Part shown: piece after piece, positions 17,727 through 26,392 of the stretch | Layout of the letters: every line of letters starts with the position of its first letter | Numbering within the stretch: position 1 is the first letter of the stretch | Assembly (NCBI GenBank): GCA_001896885.1 | Contig: MKRJ01000014.1 | Location: 248,001-312,000 of the forward strand | From: Rhizobiales bacterium 65-79 | GTDB lineage: Bacteria; Pseudomonadota; Alphaproteobacteria; Rhizobiales; Rhizobiaceae | DNA length: 64,000 bases | Direction: 5' to 3' | The notes under the pieces: generated by a model | Seen by the model: only the letters and a program-made list of their open reading frames with translations | Databases searched by the model: none | What the model was told of the DNA's origin: nothing | Position numbers and translations under genes: made by a program

Positions 17727-18668
17727 TTAGCGGATGTTCCCGTCCCCGAGGTCGGTGCTTTCCCATGCGGGCGGCGAGAAACGGTCGACGAGCTCGTCGA
17801 CGGTGAACCTGATCTTCGGCGCAAGCGTTCTCGTCGTGGGCCATATGGCATGGATGGGCGCGGTCTCGACAAGATCGAGCGACAGGACACGTTCGAGCCT
17901 GCCGCTTGCAAGCGCCTCCGCTATGAGCCAGGTCGGCAGGAAAGCGATACCGCAACCTCCGAGCACGGCATCCAGCATGGGCTCGCCATGGCCAAGCACG
18001 ATGCGTCCCCGCGGGGCATATGCCTTCAGCCGGCCTTCTCCGTCACCGATCAACCATGGCGTCACGAACCCGTCGCGCCCGTAGACAATCAGCGAATGGC
18101 CATCGAGATCGTCGGTCGTCCGCGGCCGGCCATGGCGATCGAGATAGGCGGCTGCGGCGCAGATCGCCGAACGCTGGACGCAGAGACGGCGCGCAGTCAG
18201 GCCGGCGCTGTTATCAAGTTCGCCCATCCGGACCGCGACGTCGATCCCTTCCTGGACGAGATCGACGCGGCGGTCGTTGAAGGAGATATCGAGCGTCAGA
18301 TCGGGGTGGCGCGCCGCGATATCGAAGAGAATGGGCGCGACACAACGCCGGCCAAAGGCAAGCGGCAAATCGATCCTGAGCCGCCCCGAAGGAACCCGTC
18401 TGTGCGCGGCGAGTTGCGCCTGACCGGCATCCAGGGCCGCCAGCGCCTCGACGCAGGCCCGGTAATACGCCTCGCCCTCCACCGTGGGGCCCAGCGTGCG
18501 AGTCGTCCGGTTCAGAAGTCGCACGCCGAGCCGCGCCTCCATCACCGCAATTGCCTTGCCGACGGCCGAAGCCGTCACGCCCAGACGCTGCGCGGCGCGG
18601 GTGAAGCTGCCCGTTTCCACCGTGTGAACGAAGGGAAGCAGGCCTTGCAAACTGCCAGGCTCCAGCAT
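17727..18668 (-). CDS. LysR-family transcriptional regulator
   Basis: A 313-residue LysR protein. The HTH covers ETGSFTRAAQRLGVTASAVGKAI, then ARLGVRLLNRTTRTLGPT. The effector-domain start, RLRIDLPLAFGRRCVAPILF, is typical of the CrgA/DhmR-like subgroup. ATG 18668 (MLEPGSLQG) gives the usual spacing to the HTH. A start at 18710 would add 14 residues. It is divergent from the Gfo/Idh/MocA gene at 18785, and a palindrome lies between them, so it is the likely regulator of that oxidoreductase. Confidence 0.86.
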   Translation of the reverse strand: MLEPGSLQGLLPFVHTVETGSFTRAAQRLGVTASAVGKAIAVMEARLGVRLLNRTTRTLGPTVEGEAYYRACVEALAALDAGQAQLAAHRRVPSGRLRIDLPLAFGRRCVAPILFDIAARHPDLTLDISFNDRRVDLVQEGIDVAVRMGELDNSAGLTARRLCVQRSAICAAAAYLDRHGRPRTTDDLDGHSLIVYGRDGFVTPWLIGDGEGRLKAYAPRGRIVLGHGEPMLDAVLGGCGIAFLPTWLIAEALASGRLERVLSLDLVETAPIHAIWPTTRTLAPKIRFTVDELVDRFSPPAWESTDLGDGNIR

Positions 18669-18726
18669 GGATCGATTCTTACCGGAATTTTCTTCCTTAA
18701 ACAACGGCATAACTTTCGCTACTCAG

Positions 18727-18749
18727 GAAATTTTATCTGAAATAATTTC
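18727..18749. promoter_or_regulatory. Palindromic operator candidate between LysR and oxidoreductase genes
   Basis: GAAATAATTTC (18739-18749) is a perfect palindrome with 5-bp arms around one base, and a further GAAATT half lies 12 bp upstream at 18727. It sits in the 116-bp space between the divergent LysR and Gfo/Idh/MocA genes, the normal place for a LysR binding site. Confidence 0.4.
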
Positions 18750-18784
18750 GAGAGAAGTTGAGTCGCACAAAGGAAACCGGACAC

Positions 18785-19894
18785 ATGCCAGGACAATTTT
18801 TCAGGGTCGGCATCGTCGGATTGCAGCCGGGCAGGAGCTGGGCCGCGCGGGCACACATTCCTGCGCTCCGCGCACTGTCCGATACTTTCGAGATTGTCGG
18901 CGTCGCCAATACCAGCAGGGCCAGCGCCGAGGCAGCGGCCGCCGAGACCGGGCTGCCAAAGGCCTTCGACGACGTCGGCGAACTCCTCGCAGCGCCCGAG
19001 GTCGATATCGTCACCGTGACGGTTAAGGTGCCTCCCCACTTCGAGATCGTGAAGGCGGCGATCGAAGCGGGCAAGCATGTCTATTGCGAATGGCCGCTCG
19101 GCAACGGTCTGGCCGAGGCCGAGGAGATGACCGCCCTCGCCCGCGCGAAGGGCGTGCTGGGCGTGGTCGGAACGCAGGCGCGCGTCGCGGCCGAGATCGA
19201 ATATCTGAGGCAGTTGATCGCCGACGGCTTCGTCGGAGAGGTGCTGTCGACCACGCTGGTTGCGTGGGGCGGCGGCTGGGGCGGCACCATTTCCGACAAG
19301 AAAACCTATGCCTATCTGCTGGACCACGCCAACGGCGCCACCATGCTCACGATCCCCGTCGGGCATACGCTGGCAGCCCTCAGAGACGTGCTTGGAGAGG
19401 TTGCGGAGGTGTCCGCGGTCCTGGCCACGCGGCGAGGCTCGGCGCTCGCGCTCGACACCGGTGAGACACTGCCCACATCCTCTCCGGACCAGGTACTGGT
19501 GAGTGGCCTTCTCGCCGGCGGGGCGCCGCTTTCCATCCATTATCGCGGCGGCCCGGCGCGAGATGGCGAGGGTCTCCTGTGGGAGATCAACGGCACGGAA
19601 GGCGACATCCGAGTGTCGGGCCCATCCGGTCACGCACAGATGGTGCAACTGTCCCTGACCGGCGCCCGAGGGGGGGATAAATCGTTCCGCCCGCTTGAAG
19701 TCCCGGCCTCATACCTTTCCGGTTGGCCGGACAAGGTCGAGCCGGGGAATGTGGCCCGCATCTATGCCAGAATGGCCCAGGATTTGCGCGAAGGCACCCG
19801 TACGGCACCGAGCTTCGAGGATGCGGTTGCGGTGCATCGCATTATCGCGGCCATCGAGAAAGCGGCGGAAAGCGGCAGGCGCATCGCACCGTGA
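18785..19894 (+). CDS. Gfo/Idh/MocA-family oxidoreductase (Gal80-like)
   Basis: A 369-residue NAD(P)-dependent oxidoreductase. The Rossmann domain opens with FRVGIVGLQPGRSWAARAHI, and the conserved EKP-type motif appears as the variant YCEWPLGNG near residue 100. The Lys is therefore replaced by Trp, as in Gal80-like proteins. The C-terminal domain contains GGPARDGEGLLWEINGTEGD, also Gal80-like. Loss of the catalytic Lys makes a binding or sensor role possible, although many relatives are annotated as dehydrogenases. ATG 18785 follows AAGGAAA. It is divergent from a LysR gene. Confidence 0.8.
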   Translation: MPGQFFRVGIVGLQPGRSWAARAHIPALRALSDTFEIVGVANTSRASAEAAAAETGLPKAFDDVGELLAAPEVDIVTVTVKVPPHFEIVKAAIEAGKHVYCEWPLGNGLAEAEEMTALARAKGVLGVVGTQARVAAEIEYLRQLIADGFVGEVLSTTLVAWGGGWGGTISDKKTYAYLLDHANGATMLTIPVGHTLAALRDVLGEVAEVSAVLATRRGSALALDTGETLPTSSPDQVLVSGLLAGGAPLSIHYRGGPARDGEGLLWEINGTEGDIRVSGPSGHAQMVQLSLTGARGGDKSFRPLEVPASYLSGWPDKVEPGNVARIYARMAQDLREGTRTAPSFEDAVAVHRIIAAIEKAAESGRRIAP

Positions 19895-20059
19895 TCCCGA
19901 CGCGACGGGCATCGCCGAGCGCAATTCCTTTCGGCATGGTCATCCAGCCAGGGTCGGCCATATTTGGGCCAGCAATATCTCGACCAGGGCCTCAGCTTCA
20001 ACCGCGCTACATCGTGCCCGCAATCGAGAGCAATGGTCGACCCGTAATATTCGGGTGCC

Positions 20060-21151
20060 CTATATCTTGCCGCGCCTCTGGTCTTCGCTGAGCTTCAGGA
20101 TCGTGTGGTTTTGCAGTCTCTCGGGCTGGAGCCGGTCCCAGAGGCTGCCTCCGCTCGCATCCCTCTCCAATTGTTCCTCTCTCCGCAACCATTGCTCGGC
20201 GGTCCTGATCCTGCCCGGATAGATTTCGTCAAGCAGGGCGTAGTCGCGGGTGATGATGTCGTGCTTCCACTGGTTCCAGAAGCCCGTGAAATTGTCGCGG
20301 AAGCTCATCGTGCTCGGATCGTCCGGATCCGCATTGTATCCGGCAGGTCCGTCGGCGACGGCCTTCAACGGGCCGCTGAAATAGGTATCGAGGTCGGTGT
20401 CTATGTATCGTGCGGGATGGCCCGTCACCCGCTCGAAGGCGGCGGCGAGATCGGCATATCGGACGTGCTCGATGGCAACTTCCAGATCCATCCCGTTCGC
20501 GCGCTTCCGGTTGTCGAACAGCCATCGGACATAATGGCCGCAATCTTCCAACGCGGCATGGACGACGGCGCCCTCCCCGAGCGGCACTCTCCAGGTCAGG
20601 ACCTCGTCCTCGATTTTCGGGGTCATCGGCGTCCTCGCGGAGAAGGCCATTTCCATATACGGGCCGGAGGTGAAGAGAGCCGCGCCCATTCGGTCGCCGT
20701 TGGTCCGGTTCTGCGACAGTATCCATTCGCCCATCCGGCCCTTGCCGTCATAGTGGCCGGTTCTGAACCTCGAATCGTAGCCCGATTTCTTCAGCGTGTA
20801 GTCGAGGTTGCCGTAGACGAAAAAGGCGATCCCTTCCTCGATCGCGATCTCGTAGCAACGGATCGCCCAATACGTTTCCGCTTTCTCCCCCGTGCTGAAG
20901 CCATCAATATTGACGAAGGCGCCGTCGCAGGCGCGAAAGCCCTCCCGCAGGCTGGCTTCGTTTTCGAACGATCCCTCGAGGATCGATACCCCGCCCATTT
21001 CGAGCAGCGACCTGGCGCGCCGCGAGCCCACGTCGCGACTGAGCGCCAGGACCGAATATTTCCCGTCACCGACGAGGCCACGCACGACGGGAAGACCCTG
21101 TGCCCCGGTCGCGCCGATCACGAAGATCCTCGAAACGTTTCGCCATGCCAT
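20060..21151 (-). CDS. NmrA-family NAD(P)-binding protein
   Basis: A 363-residue atypical short-chain dehydrogenase of the NmrA/HSCARG type. The N terminus SRIFVIGATGAQGLPVVRGL carries the GxxGxxG dinucleotide-binding loop. NmrA relatives often sense redox state or act on quinones. No YxxxK dyad is obvious. It is divergent from the HxlR regulator at 21322, and the 170-bp gap contains a striking repeated palindrome. HxlR-controlled NAD(P)H-dependent proteins are common electrophile-response pairs, which fits here as an inference. Confidence 0.78.
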   Translation of the reverse strand: MAWRNVSRIFVIGATGAQGLPVVRGLVGDGKYSVLALSRDVGSRRARSLLEMGGVSILEGSFENEASLREGFRACDGAFVNIDGFSTGEKAETYWAIRCYEIAIEEGIAFFVYGNLDYTLKKSGYDSRFRTGHYDGKGRMGEWILSQNRTNGDRMGAALFTSGPYMEMAFSARTPMTPKIEDEVLTWRVPLGEGAVVHAALEDCGHYVRWLFDNRKRANGMDLEVAIEHVRYADLAAAFERVTGHPARYIDTDLDTYFSGPLKAVADGPAGYNADPDDPSTMSFRDNFTGFWNQWKHDIITRDYALLDEIYPGRIRTAEQWLRREEQLERDASGGSLWDRLQPERLQNHTILKLSEDQRRGKI

Positions 21152-21237
21152 GTTCCGTCACTCTCTGCCCTGCCCGTTCCGCCGGCCCGTCGGCAAGCCA
21201 TCAATAGGCGCCGATGCCTTGATGCCGCCGCCATTAA

Positions 21238-21276
21238 CTCTTATGATTGGAGCAAATCAAGCTCTTATCATAAGAG
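21238..21276. promoter_or_regulatory. HxlR operator candidate: three CTCTTAT half-sites
   Basis: CTCTTAT-C-ATAAGAG (21262-21276) is a perfect 15-bp palindrome. A further direct copy, CTCTTATGAT, lies at 21238-21247, exactly 24 bp upstream, and pairs with ATCATAAGAG as a 10-bp inverted repeat. The site is in the gap between the divergent NmrA-like and HxlR genes and 46 bp before the HxlR start. Autoregulation by the HxlR protein is inferred. Confidence 0.6.
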
Positions 21277-21321
21277 TATATAGGGGGCGGTCCCAGCCGG
21301 GCCGCGAAGCGAGGTGCAGGG

Positions 21322-21822
21322 ATGCGGTCCAAGGACTTCGAGGGGATGGTCTGTCCGGTGGCGGACGTGATGGGCGCCATCGGCGACCGCTGGGGAGCGC
21401 TGGTCATGCGGGACCTGCTTCTGGGGCTCACGCGCTATGACGACCTGCGCCGTTCGACCGGGGTCACCAATGCGACCTTGTCCGACCGGCTGAAGACGCT
21501 CGAACGCAATGGGCTGATCGAGCGCCGCCGATATCAGACCCGTCCCGAACGTTTCGAATATGTCCCGACCCAGCGGGGCCGCGAGCTTCGCCTGCTCATG
21601 CAGGCGATGGTTCAGATCGGCGACAAGTGGAACCTCAACGGGCTCGACGGCCCTCCGATCCGGTTCCTCGATACCCAGTCCGGCCATGAAGTGAAGCTGG
21701 CCTTCGTCGATGCCGAAACTGGAGAGCTCGCCAGTTCCTTGCAGCTCAGGCCAGCGCCCGGCAGCGGCGCCGACGCGCTGATGCAATGGCGCCTGGACCG
21801 CGGCACCCGCCCTGCGGAATAG
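21322..21822 (+). CDS. HxlR-family transcriptional regulator
   Basis: A 166-residue winged-helix regulator of the HxlR (MarR-like) family. Signature pieces are CPVADVMGAIGDRWGALVMRD, with the conserved N-terminal Cys used for electrophile or redox sensing in relatives, then GVTNATLSDRLKTLERNGLI and the wing RRRYQTRPERFEYVPTQRG. A C-terminal extension of about 60 residues follows the core (family core is about 110), ending in a low-complexity tail. It is divergent from the NmrA-like gene and follows the CTCTTAT palindromes. Confidence 0.88.
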   Translation: MRSKDFEGMVCPVADVMGAIGDRWGALVMRDLLLGLTRYDDLRRSTGVTNATLSDRLKTLERNGLIERRRYQTRPERFEYVPTQRGRELRLLMQAMVQIGDKWNLNGLDGPPIRFLDTQSGHEVKLAFVDAETGELASSLQLRPAPGSGADALMQWRLDRGTRPAE

Positions 21823-21895
21823 AGCATGACCCGCCTTTGCGGGCAGGTCATGAAGCGGCGATGATGAAGTCCTCAATCGCGCGGCGCGTGCCGCA

Positions 21896-22300
21896 TCACC
21901 GAGCGGCGTTGTTGACCTCGATCACGTTGGCGTCCGGGTCGAGAATGTAGAGCTGGGCGAAACCGGCCGGGCCCTGGCGCTTGATTATCATGCGCATGGG
22001 ATCGTCGGGACCGGCGTCTTCCCGGTAGCCGTGCGCCGCGAGCCGCGCGACGATCTTTTCGAAATCGCCGGTTTGGAAGGCGAAGTGGGCGTCGTCATTG
22101 TCGACGCCACGGCTCCTGAACGTGGCGCCGGGATGCTGGACCAGATGGACCTGCCTGTCGCCGCAGGCCAGCCAAGCGCCCTTGACCTGGAAGTCCGGCC
22201 TCGGGATAGGCCGCAGTCCGAATATGTCGCGATAGAAAGCCGCGGCCCGCTCGACGTTCCGGGTGGGTATCGATACGTGGTGAAGCACAAGCTCCGGCAT
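21896..22300 (-). CDS. VOC (glyoxalase/dioxygenase-fold) family protein
   Basis: A 134-residue single-domain vicinal-oxygen-chelate protein with two beta-alpha-beta-beta-beta modules. Candidate metal ligands are the His in LHHVSIPTRNVERAAAFYRD, a His in RQVHLVQHP or DDAHFAFQTGD, and the final Glu in ANVIEVN. ATG 22300 follows GGAGGGG with good spacing. An upstream in-frame ATG would add unrelated sequence. It stands alone on the minus strand. The substrate is not predictable; relatives include glyoxalases, fosfomycin-resistance proteins and dioxygenases. Confidence 0.78.
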   Translation of the reverse strand: MPELVLHHVSIPTRNVERAAAFYRDIFGLRPIPRPDFQVKGAWLACGDRQVHLVQHPGATFRSRGVDNDDAHFAFQTGDFEKIVARLAAHGYREDAGPDDPMRMIIKRQGPAGFAQLYILDPDANVIEVNNAAR

Positions 22301-22548
22301 ATTGTCCCCTCCCGTCATGAGATGCCAGCCGACCATCCCGCTCCGCCGGCCGATCTCCCGATCATAGCCGCCGACGTGAAAATAGTCGAATTTCAAGACC
22401 GGTGGCAGGCGGGGATTGCGCGCCAGACGGTCCGATCCGCCCCGGCGCGCCTTGCGGCGGATGCCGATGTCGTCCAACTGCCCGGTTCACTTCGGGCGGC
22501 CGGGTCAAACACGGCCGCTCCTTCCTGCGAGGGTGTCGCCGCTATGGC

Positions 22549-23907
22549 CTAGAAGCGGTCAACCGAGAAGGGTGCGAGGTCGACCTTGACAGGTCGGCTG
22601 CAAAGGAGATTGGCAATCAGGTCGCCGGTCACGGCAGCTCCTGTCAGCCCGAGATGGCCGTGTCCGAAGGCGCACCAGAGTCCGGCCCATTTCCTGGCGG
22701 ACCCGATCACCGGAAGCGAATCCGGAAGGCAGGGACGATGCCCCATCCAGTTGTCCTGAAGCTTATCGAGCCGGACCTGCGGATAGACGGCTGCCAGATC
22801 GTTCAGCAGGAGGCGCGCCCGTTTTTCCGTGGGTGGGGCGTCGAGCCCAAGCAATTCGACGGTGCCGGCAACCCGGAGGCGGCCCTGCATCGGAGTTATG
22901 AACACCTTGCGATCGGCGGGAATGACCGGCCGTGACGGAGAGACGCCCGGATCCACCACATCGATATGATAACCCCGCTGCGATTCCAGCGGCACATTAT
23001 AGCCGATCGCGCGTAACAATTCGCGCGACCACATGCCGGCCGCCACGACCGTATGATCCGCGCGATGAACCTTGCCGCCGGCTTCGACGCCAACGATGCG
23101 CCCTCCCTCGGGAACGAGCCGCAGGACCTTCTCGGCCACGAAACGAACCTGGCGTCTCGATGTCTCTTCAGCCACGGTCGTCGCCATGACCAGCGGGTCG
23201 ATCGTCATTCCATGGCCAGGCAGGAACATGCCGATCTGATAGTCGGCGGCGATATCTGGTTCGAGGGCCTCGATTTCCTTGCGCGACAGACGCTCGAGGG
23301 GGATGCCATGCATTCTGCGCGTCTGCCAGCTGGCTTCGTCTTTGGCCAGTTGCGCTTCGTTGCGATAAAGGTGGAGATGTCCGGTCAGCCTGATCAGGTT
23401 CAGCGCGTCCATCTCCGCAAGCATCGCCTTATGTCGATCGATCGCATCGCGATAGAGCATCGCCAAGGCCTCGGAGGCCGCCGAAATCCTGGCGGGCGTC
23501 GCGGAGGCGATGAATCGGAACAGCCAGGGAGCTGCGGCGAGCCAATAGCGCGGCGGAACATGCAATGCGCTGGACGGTCGAAGCAACATGGACGGCGCCG
23601 AGAGTACCGTGCTCGGCGTCGCCATCGGGACTATCGAGCCTGGGCTGAACGCGCCTGCATTGCCGGAAGAGCACCCACTGCCCGGCGGGTTCGGATCGAA
23701 CACCGTCACGGTTGCGCCCTGCTTCGCCAGGTGCCAGGCGGTACAAAGCCCTACTATCCCCGCGCCGACTACGATGACGTTTGGGCGAGAACCCGTGCCC
23801 AGCACAGGGGCAGGAGCGCTGCTTGATTTTGCCGTGGCGTCTTCCAGCCCGGTCTTCCCTGTTTTATTGCGCGCAAAAGGGCGTGGCGCGCCGGAAATAT
23901 CCGTCAC
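22549..23907 (-). CDS. FAD-dependent amino acid/amine oxidoreductase, DadA-like
   Basis: A flavoprotein of about 452 residues in the DAO family, closest in layout to D-amino acid dehydrogenase. The ADP-binding fold is PNVIVVGAGIVGLCTAWHLA, followed by the DadA-like GSGCSSGNAGAFSPGSIVPM. The C-terminal part has GHRPCLPDSLPVIGSARKWA and a GHGHLGLT motif at the FAD site. The start is uncertain. GTG 23907 is used here, TTG 23946 would extend it, and both leave some 40-55 residues before the Rossmann strand. It is the last gene of the minus-strand series that includes the molybdenum hydroxylase and the LLM protein, so it may oxidise an amine formed late in that pathway. Confidence 0.8.
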   Translation of the reverse strand: MTDISGAPRPFARNKTGKTGLEDATAKSSSAPAPVLGTGSRPNVIVVGAGIVGLCTAWHLAKQGATVTVFDPNPPGSGCSSGNAGAFSPGSIVPMATPSTVLSAPSMLLRPSSALHVPPRYWLAAAPWLFRFIASATPARISAASEALAMLYRDAIDRHKAMLAEMDALNLIRLTGHLHLYRNEAQLAKDEASWQTRRMHGIPLERLSRKEIEALEPDIAADYQIGMFLPGHGMTIDPLVMATTVAEETSRRQVRFVAEKVLRLVPEGGRIVGVEAGGKVHRADHTVVAAGMWSRELLRAIGYNVPLESQRGYHIDVVDPGVSPSRPVIPADRKVFITPMQGRLRVAGTVELLGLDAPPTEKRARLLLNDLAAVYPQVRLDKLQDNWMGHRPCLPDSLPVIGSARKWAGLWCAFGHGHLGLTGAAVTGDLIANLLCSRPVKVDLAPFSVDRF

Positions 23908-23961
23908 CTGTGCATTCCGTTCTTTATATTGCCGCCTCGGCGGCAACAGATTTCTTCGTCG

Positions 23962-24276
23962 CTAAACTATGTCGGAGACGAAATAGACGTTCTTCGGCCG
24001 GTCGAGATAAGTGTAGAGTTCCTCCCGAAGAGCCATTCCTTCCGGTGTCGAAAGGTCGCGTTCATGCTGAGCGCGATCCTTTACTTCGATACGTTCAATA
24101 TATGTCCAGCCGGCGCCGGGCGCTCCCTGGATCTCCGTTTCAATACGATGGACCTTGTAACTCGTGACGTTGGGCAGCCGCGCTACAAACGGATAATCGC
24201 GCTCCTGCACCCATTTCTCATAGGTTTCCTTCGAAATTCCCGGTTTGAGGGTCGAAATCAGGAAGATGACGGGCAT
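23962..24276 (-). CDS. HapK-like (REDY-type) dimeric alpha-beta barrel protein
   Basis: A 104-residue protein with the motif KWVQERDYPFVARLPNVTSY, matching the REDY/HapK group of small ferredoxin-like proteins. That group's namesake lies in a prodigiosin cluster; function is unproven. It has no signal peptide. The ATG at 24276 overlaps the TGA of the FAD-subunit gene (TGATG), so it is translationally coupled to the molybdenum hydroxylase subunit. A monooxygenase, EthD-like or carrier role for an unstable intermediate is possible. Confidence 0.68.
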   Translation of the reverse strand: MPVIFLISTLKPGISKETYEKWVQERDYPFVARLPNVTSYKVHRIETEIQGAPGAGWTYIERIEVKDRAQHERDLSTPEGMALREELYTYLDRPKNVYFVSDIV

Positions 24277-25199
24277 CAATGACTCCGCTCCAGAAGATCG
24301 GCCGGGTTGTCCGCGGAAGCAGAAATCCCGGACATGGCCGATTGCTCAACCTGTTCAGAGCAACGAACGAGCGCACGCTCCACCAGCGACTTGACCAACA
24401 ATCGACGGTACTCGGCAGAAGCCCTGATATCGGTGATTGGAGCGCAGCAGTCGGCTGCGAGTTGCGCCGCCTCGCGAATGGCGGCAACGCTCAGCGGAGA
24501 GCCGGCCAAGGCTTTTTCCGCACCAATCGCGCGAAGGGTTTTCGGGGCCACGGACCCCAGGGCGATGCGCACGGACCTGCAGGCCCCATCGGCACCGAGC
24601 GTGACGGAGGCCGCCACGTTGACCACCGCGATTTCCATGGCCTTGCGTCGGCCCGCCTTGAAGAAGGACGTCGCGCTGCCGTTTCCCGGCGCCCTAAACC
24701 TGATGGCGGTGATAAGCTCTCCGGGCTGGCGGGTTGTGCGCCGAGGACCCTCGATGAAGTCGGATATCGGCACACACCGCCCATGCGGGCCACGCAATTC
24801 AAGCTCCGCGTCCAGAACCATCAGCACGGGCACGAGATCAGCAGCAGGCGAGGCGTTTGCAATATTGCCGCCGAGGGTCGCGATGCTGCGCACCTGCACT
24901 CCGCCAACCTGACGGGCAGCGTCGCGAATGGCGTCCGTCCCTTGCGGCAATCCTTTTCCAAGCTCTAGCTCGCGATGGGTGACCAGCGCACCAATCTCGA
25001 CCACGGATCCGTCCTCAGAAATCGCCGACATGCCGGGCAGTCTGGAAATATCGATGAGATGCGCAGGCGCGCGCTGGCCTCGGGACATCTGGACTACCAG
25101 ATCGGTACCGCCGGCGATGAAGGCGCAATCGCCATCGAGATCCAGTTCGAGACGAGACGCCTCGTCCACCGTTTCGGGCCTGTGGATCCGGAAAGCCAC
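24276..25199 (-). CDS. Molybdenum hydroxylase FAD-binding (medium) subunit
   Basis: A 307-residue CoxM/XdhB-type subunit that passes electrons from the Fe-S subunit to an acceptor. The FAD-binding motifs are CAFIAGGTDLVVQM near residue 35 and SIATLGGNIANASPAADL near residue 105. The C-terminal CO-dehydrogenase-flavoprotein domain follows. GTG 25199 is preceded by a GAGG site just after the LLM stop at 25210. Longer in-frame extensions read through that gene. Its partners, the small and large subunits, lie more than 7 kb upstream on the same strand (32602-35468), an unusual split. It sits between the LLM and HapK-like genes. Confidence 0.87.
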   Translation of the reverse strand: MAFRIHRPETVDEASRLELDLDGDCAFIAGGTDLVVQMSRGQRAPAHLIDISRLPGMSAISEDGSVVEIGALVTHRELELGKGLPQGTDAIRDAARQVGGVQVRSIATLGGNIANASPAADLVPVLMVLDAELELRGPHGRCVPISDFIEGPRRTTRQPGELITAIRFRAPGNGSATSFFKAGRRKAMEIAVVNVAASVTLGADGACRSVRIALGSVAPKTLRAIGAEKALAGSPLSVAAIREAAQLAADCCAPITDIRASAEYRRLLVKSLVERALVRCSEQVEQSAMSGISASADNPADLLERSH

Positions 25200-25209
25200 T
25201 ACACTGCCC

Positions 25210-26235
25210 TCAACGGCCGTTGGCCGCCGGCCAGACTTCGTTGACGAACCGGAGGATCGTGTCCATCGGACTTCCACCCTCGACCGCATAGGGTGCGATG
25301 ATGAACGAATCGATGCCCGCCGCCCGCAACTCGGCGACATGCGCCGCAACCTCTTCCACCGAGCCCGCCAGAGTACAGGCATCGACATGACGGTCGGTGA
25401 TCAGGGGCAGCAGTTCGCGATACGGGGCCGGATCGGTGGTGTATGGCAAGCCGGCGACCTTGGCCAATGCCTCGGCTGGCAGCGCCAGGCCCTGCTCGTC
25501 GAGCGTGTTCATTTTCATCGGGCCGGAGGCAATATACCGGGCAGCGGAGACACGGACTGCATCCCTGGCAGCCTTCGCATTGTCGGAAATGCAAGTATTG
25601 AGCCGCGCCGTCAGCTTGATGGACGAAGGGTCCCGCCCTGCCCTTTCGGCTCCCCGCGCGACCTCGCCTTTGAACCCCCTCACTTCGGCTGCACTGCCGC
25701 AACCGGCCATGATCGCGACGTCCGCGACCTCGCCGGCGACACGCTGTCCCAAGGGTCCGTTGCTGGCAATGTGCACCGGAATGTGCTCGCGGAACGGCTT
25801 GAAGTCGAGTTCGCCGTTATGGAACGAGATTACCTCGCCCTCGTAGTTCACGTGCCCGCCTGCAAGCAGTTTCCGAAACAGCGTGATCGCCTCCCGCATG
25901 GCGGTCGGCCCCTTCCGGGACTCGATCCCAAGCTGCGAAAAGCCTGACACTCCGGCACCGAAGCCGAGCTGGGCCCGGCCCTGGGAAACATCGTCAAGCG
26001 TCGCCATCGCAACGGTGGTAATCGCGGGATGGCGGACGAAAGGGTCCGTAATGCAGGGGCCGAGCCGGACCTTTTCGGTGTTGGCCGCCAGGAACGTCAG
26101 CAGACAGTAGACGTCGCGGTAGAAGCGCTCATCAGCAATCCATACGGTATCGTAGCCATTGGCTTCCGCCACACGGACAGTTTCCAGCAATTCCCGTGCC
26201 GGCTTGTTGCCCATCATCAGAAGCTCAACGGCCAT
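25210..26235 (-). CDS. LLM-class oxidoreductase, probably F420-dependent
   Basis: A 341-residue TIM-barrel protein of the bacterial luciferase-like superfamily, resembling F420-dependent methylene-tetrahydromethanopterin reductase (Mer-like) in pattern. Key stretches are ARELLETVRVAEANGYDTVW, GPCITDPFVRHPAITTVAMA, RAQLGFGAGVSGFSQLG and HIPVHIASNGPLGQRVAGEV. Family members use either FMNH2 or F420. The complete F420 biosynthesis operon 13 kb away in the same locus makes F420 the better guess. It is followed by the FAD-subunit gene after 10 bp, and an ATAAC-N5-GTTAT palindrome lies 103 bp upstream. It could reduce or oxidise a C=C or C=N bond in the heterocyclic substrate. Confidence 0.8.
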   Translation of the reverse strand: MAVELLMMGNKPARELLETVRVAEANGYDTVWIADERFYRDVYCLLTFLAANTEKVRLGPCITDPFVRHPAITTVAMATLDDVSQGRAQLGFGAGVSGFSQLGIESRKGPTAMREAITLFRKLLAGGHVNYEGEVISFHNGELDFKPFREHIPVHIASNGPLGQRVAGEVADVAIMAGCGSAAEVRGFKGEVARGAERAGRDPSSIKLTARLNTCISDNAKAARDAVRVSAARYIASGPMKMNTLDEQGLALPAEALAKVAGLPYTTDPAPYRELLPLITDRHVDACTLAGSVEEVAAHVAELRAAGIDSFIIAPYAVEGGSPMDTILRFVNEVWPAANGR

Positions 26236-26337
26236 TGCCTGGTCTCATCCCACGTTGTTCACGTGGCGCGACCTAACCATGCAAGGCCGCCGCTGACCAG
26301 CGGCACACCGCCAGCCGATCAAAAAAGTCCGCATTCT

Positions 26338-26352
26338 ATAACACAGCGTTAT
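26338..26352. promoter_or_regulatory. LysR-type box, ATAAC-N5-GTTAT
   Basis: A perfect inverted repeat, ATAAC-ACAGC-GTTAT, containing the T-N11-A core of LysR sites. It lies in the 157-bp gap between the LysR gene (ends 26393) and the LLM start (26235), and a near copy occurs at 35583-35597. It probably controls the LLM/FAD-subunit/HapK/DadA-like transcript. Confidence 0.55.
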
Positions 26353-26392
26353 GGGAATTCCGCGCGTTGATCGCACGTCCTAGTCAAACGAT

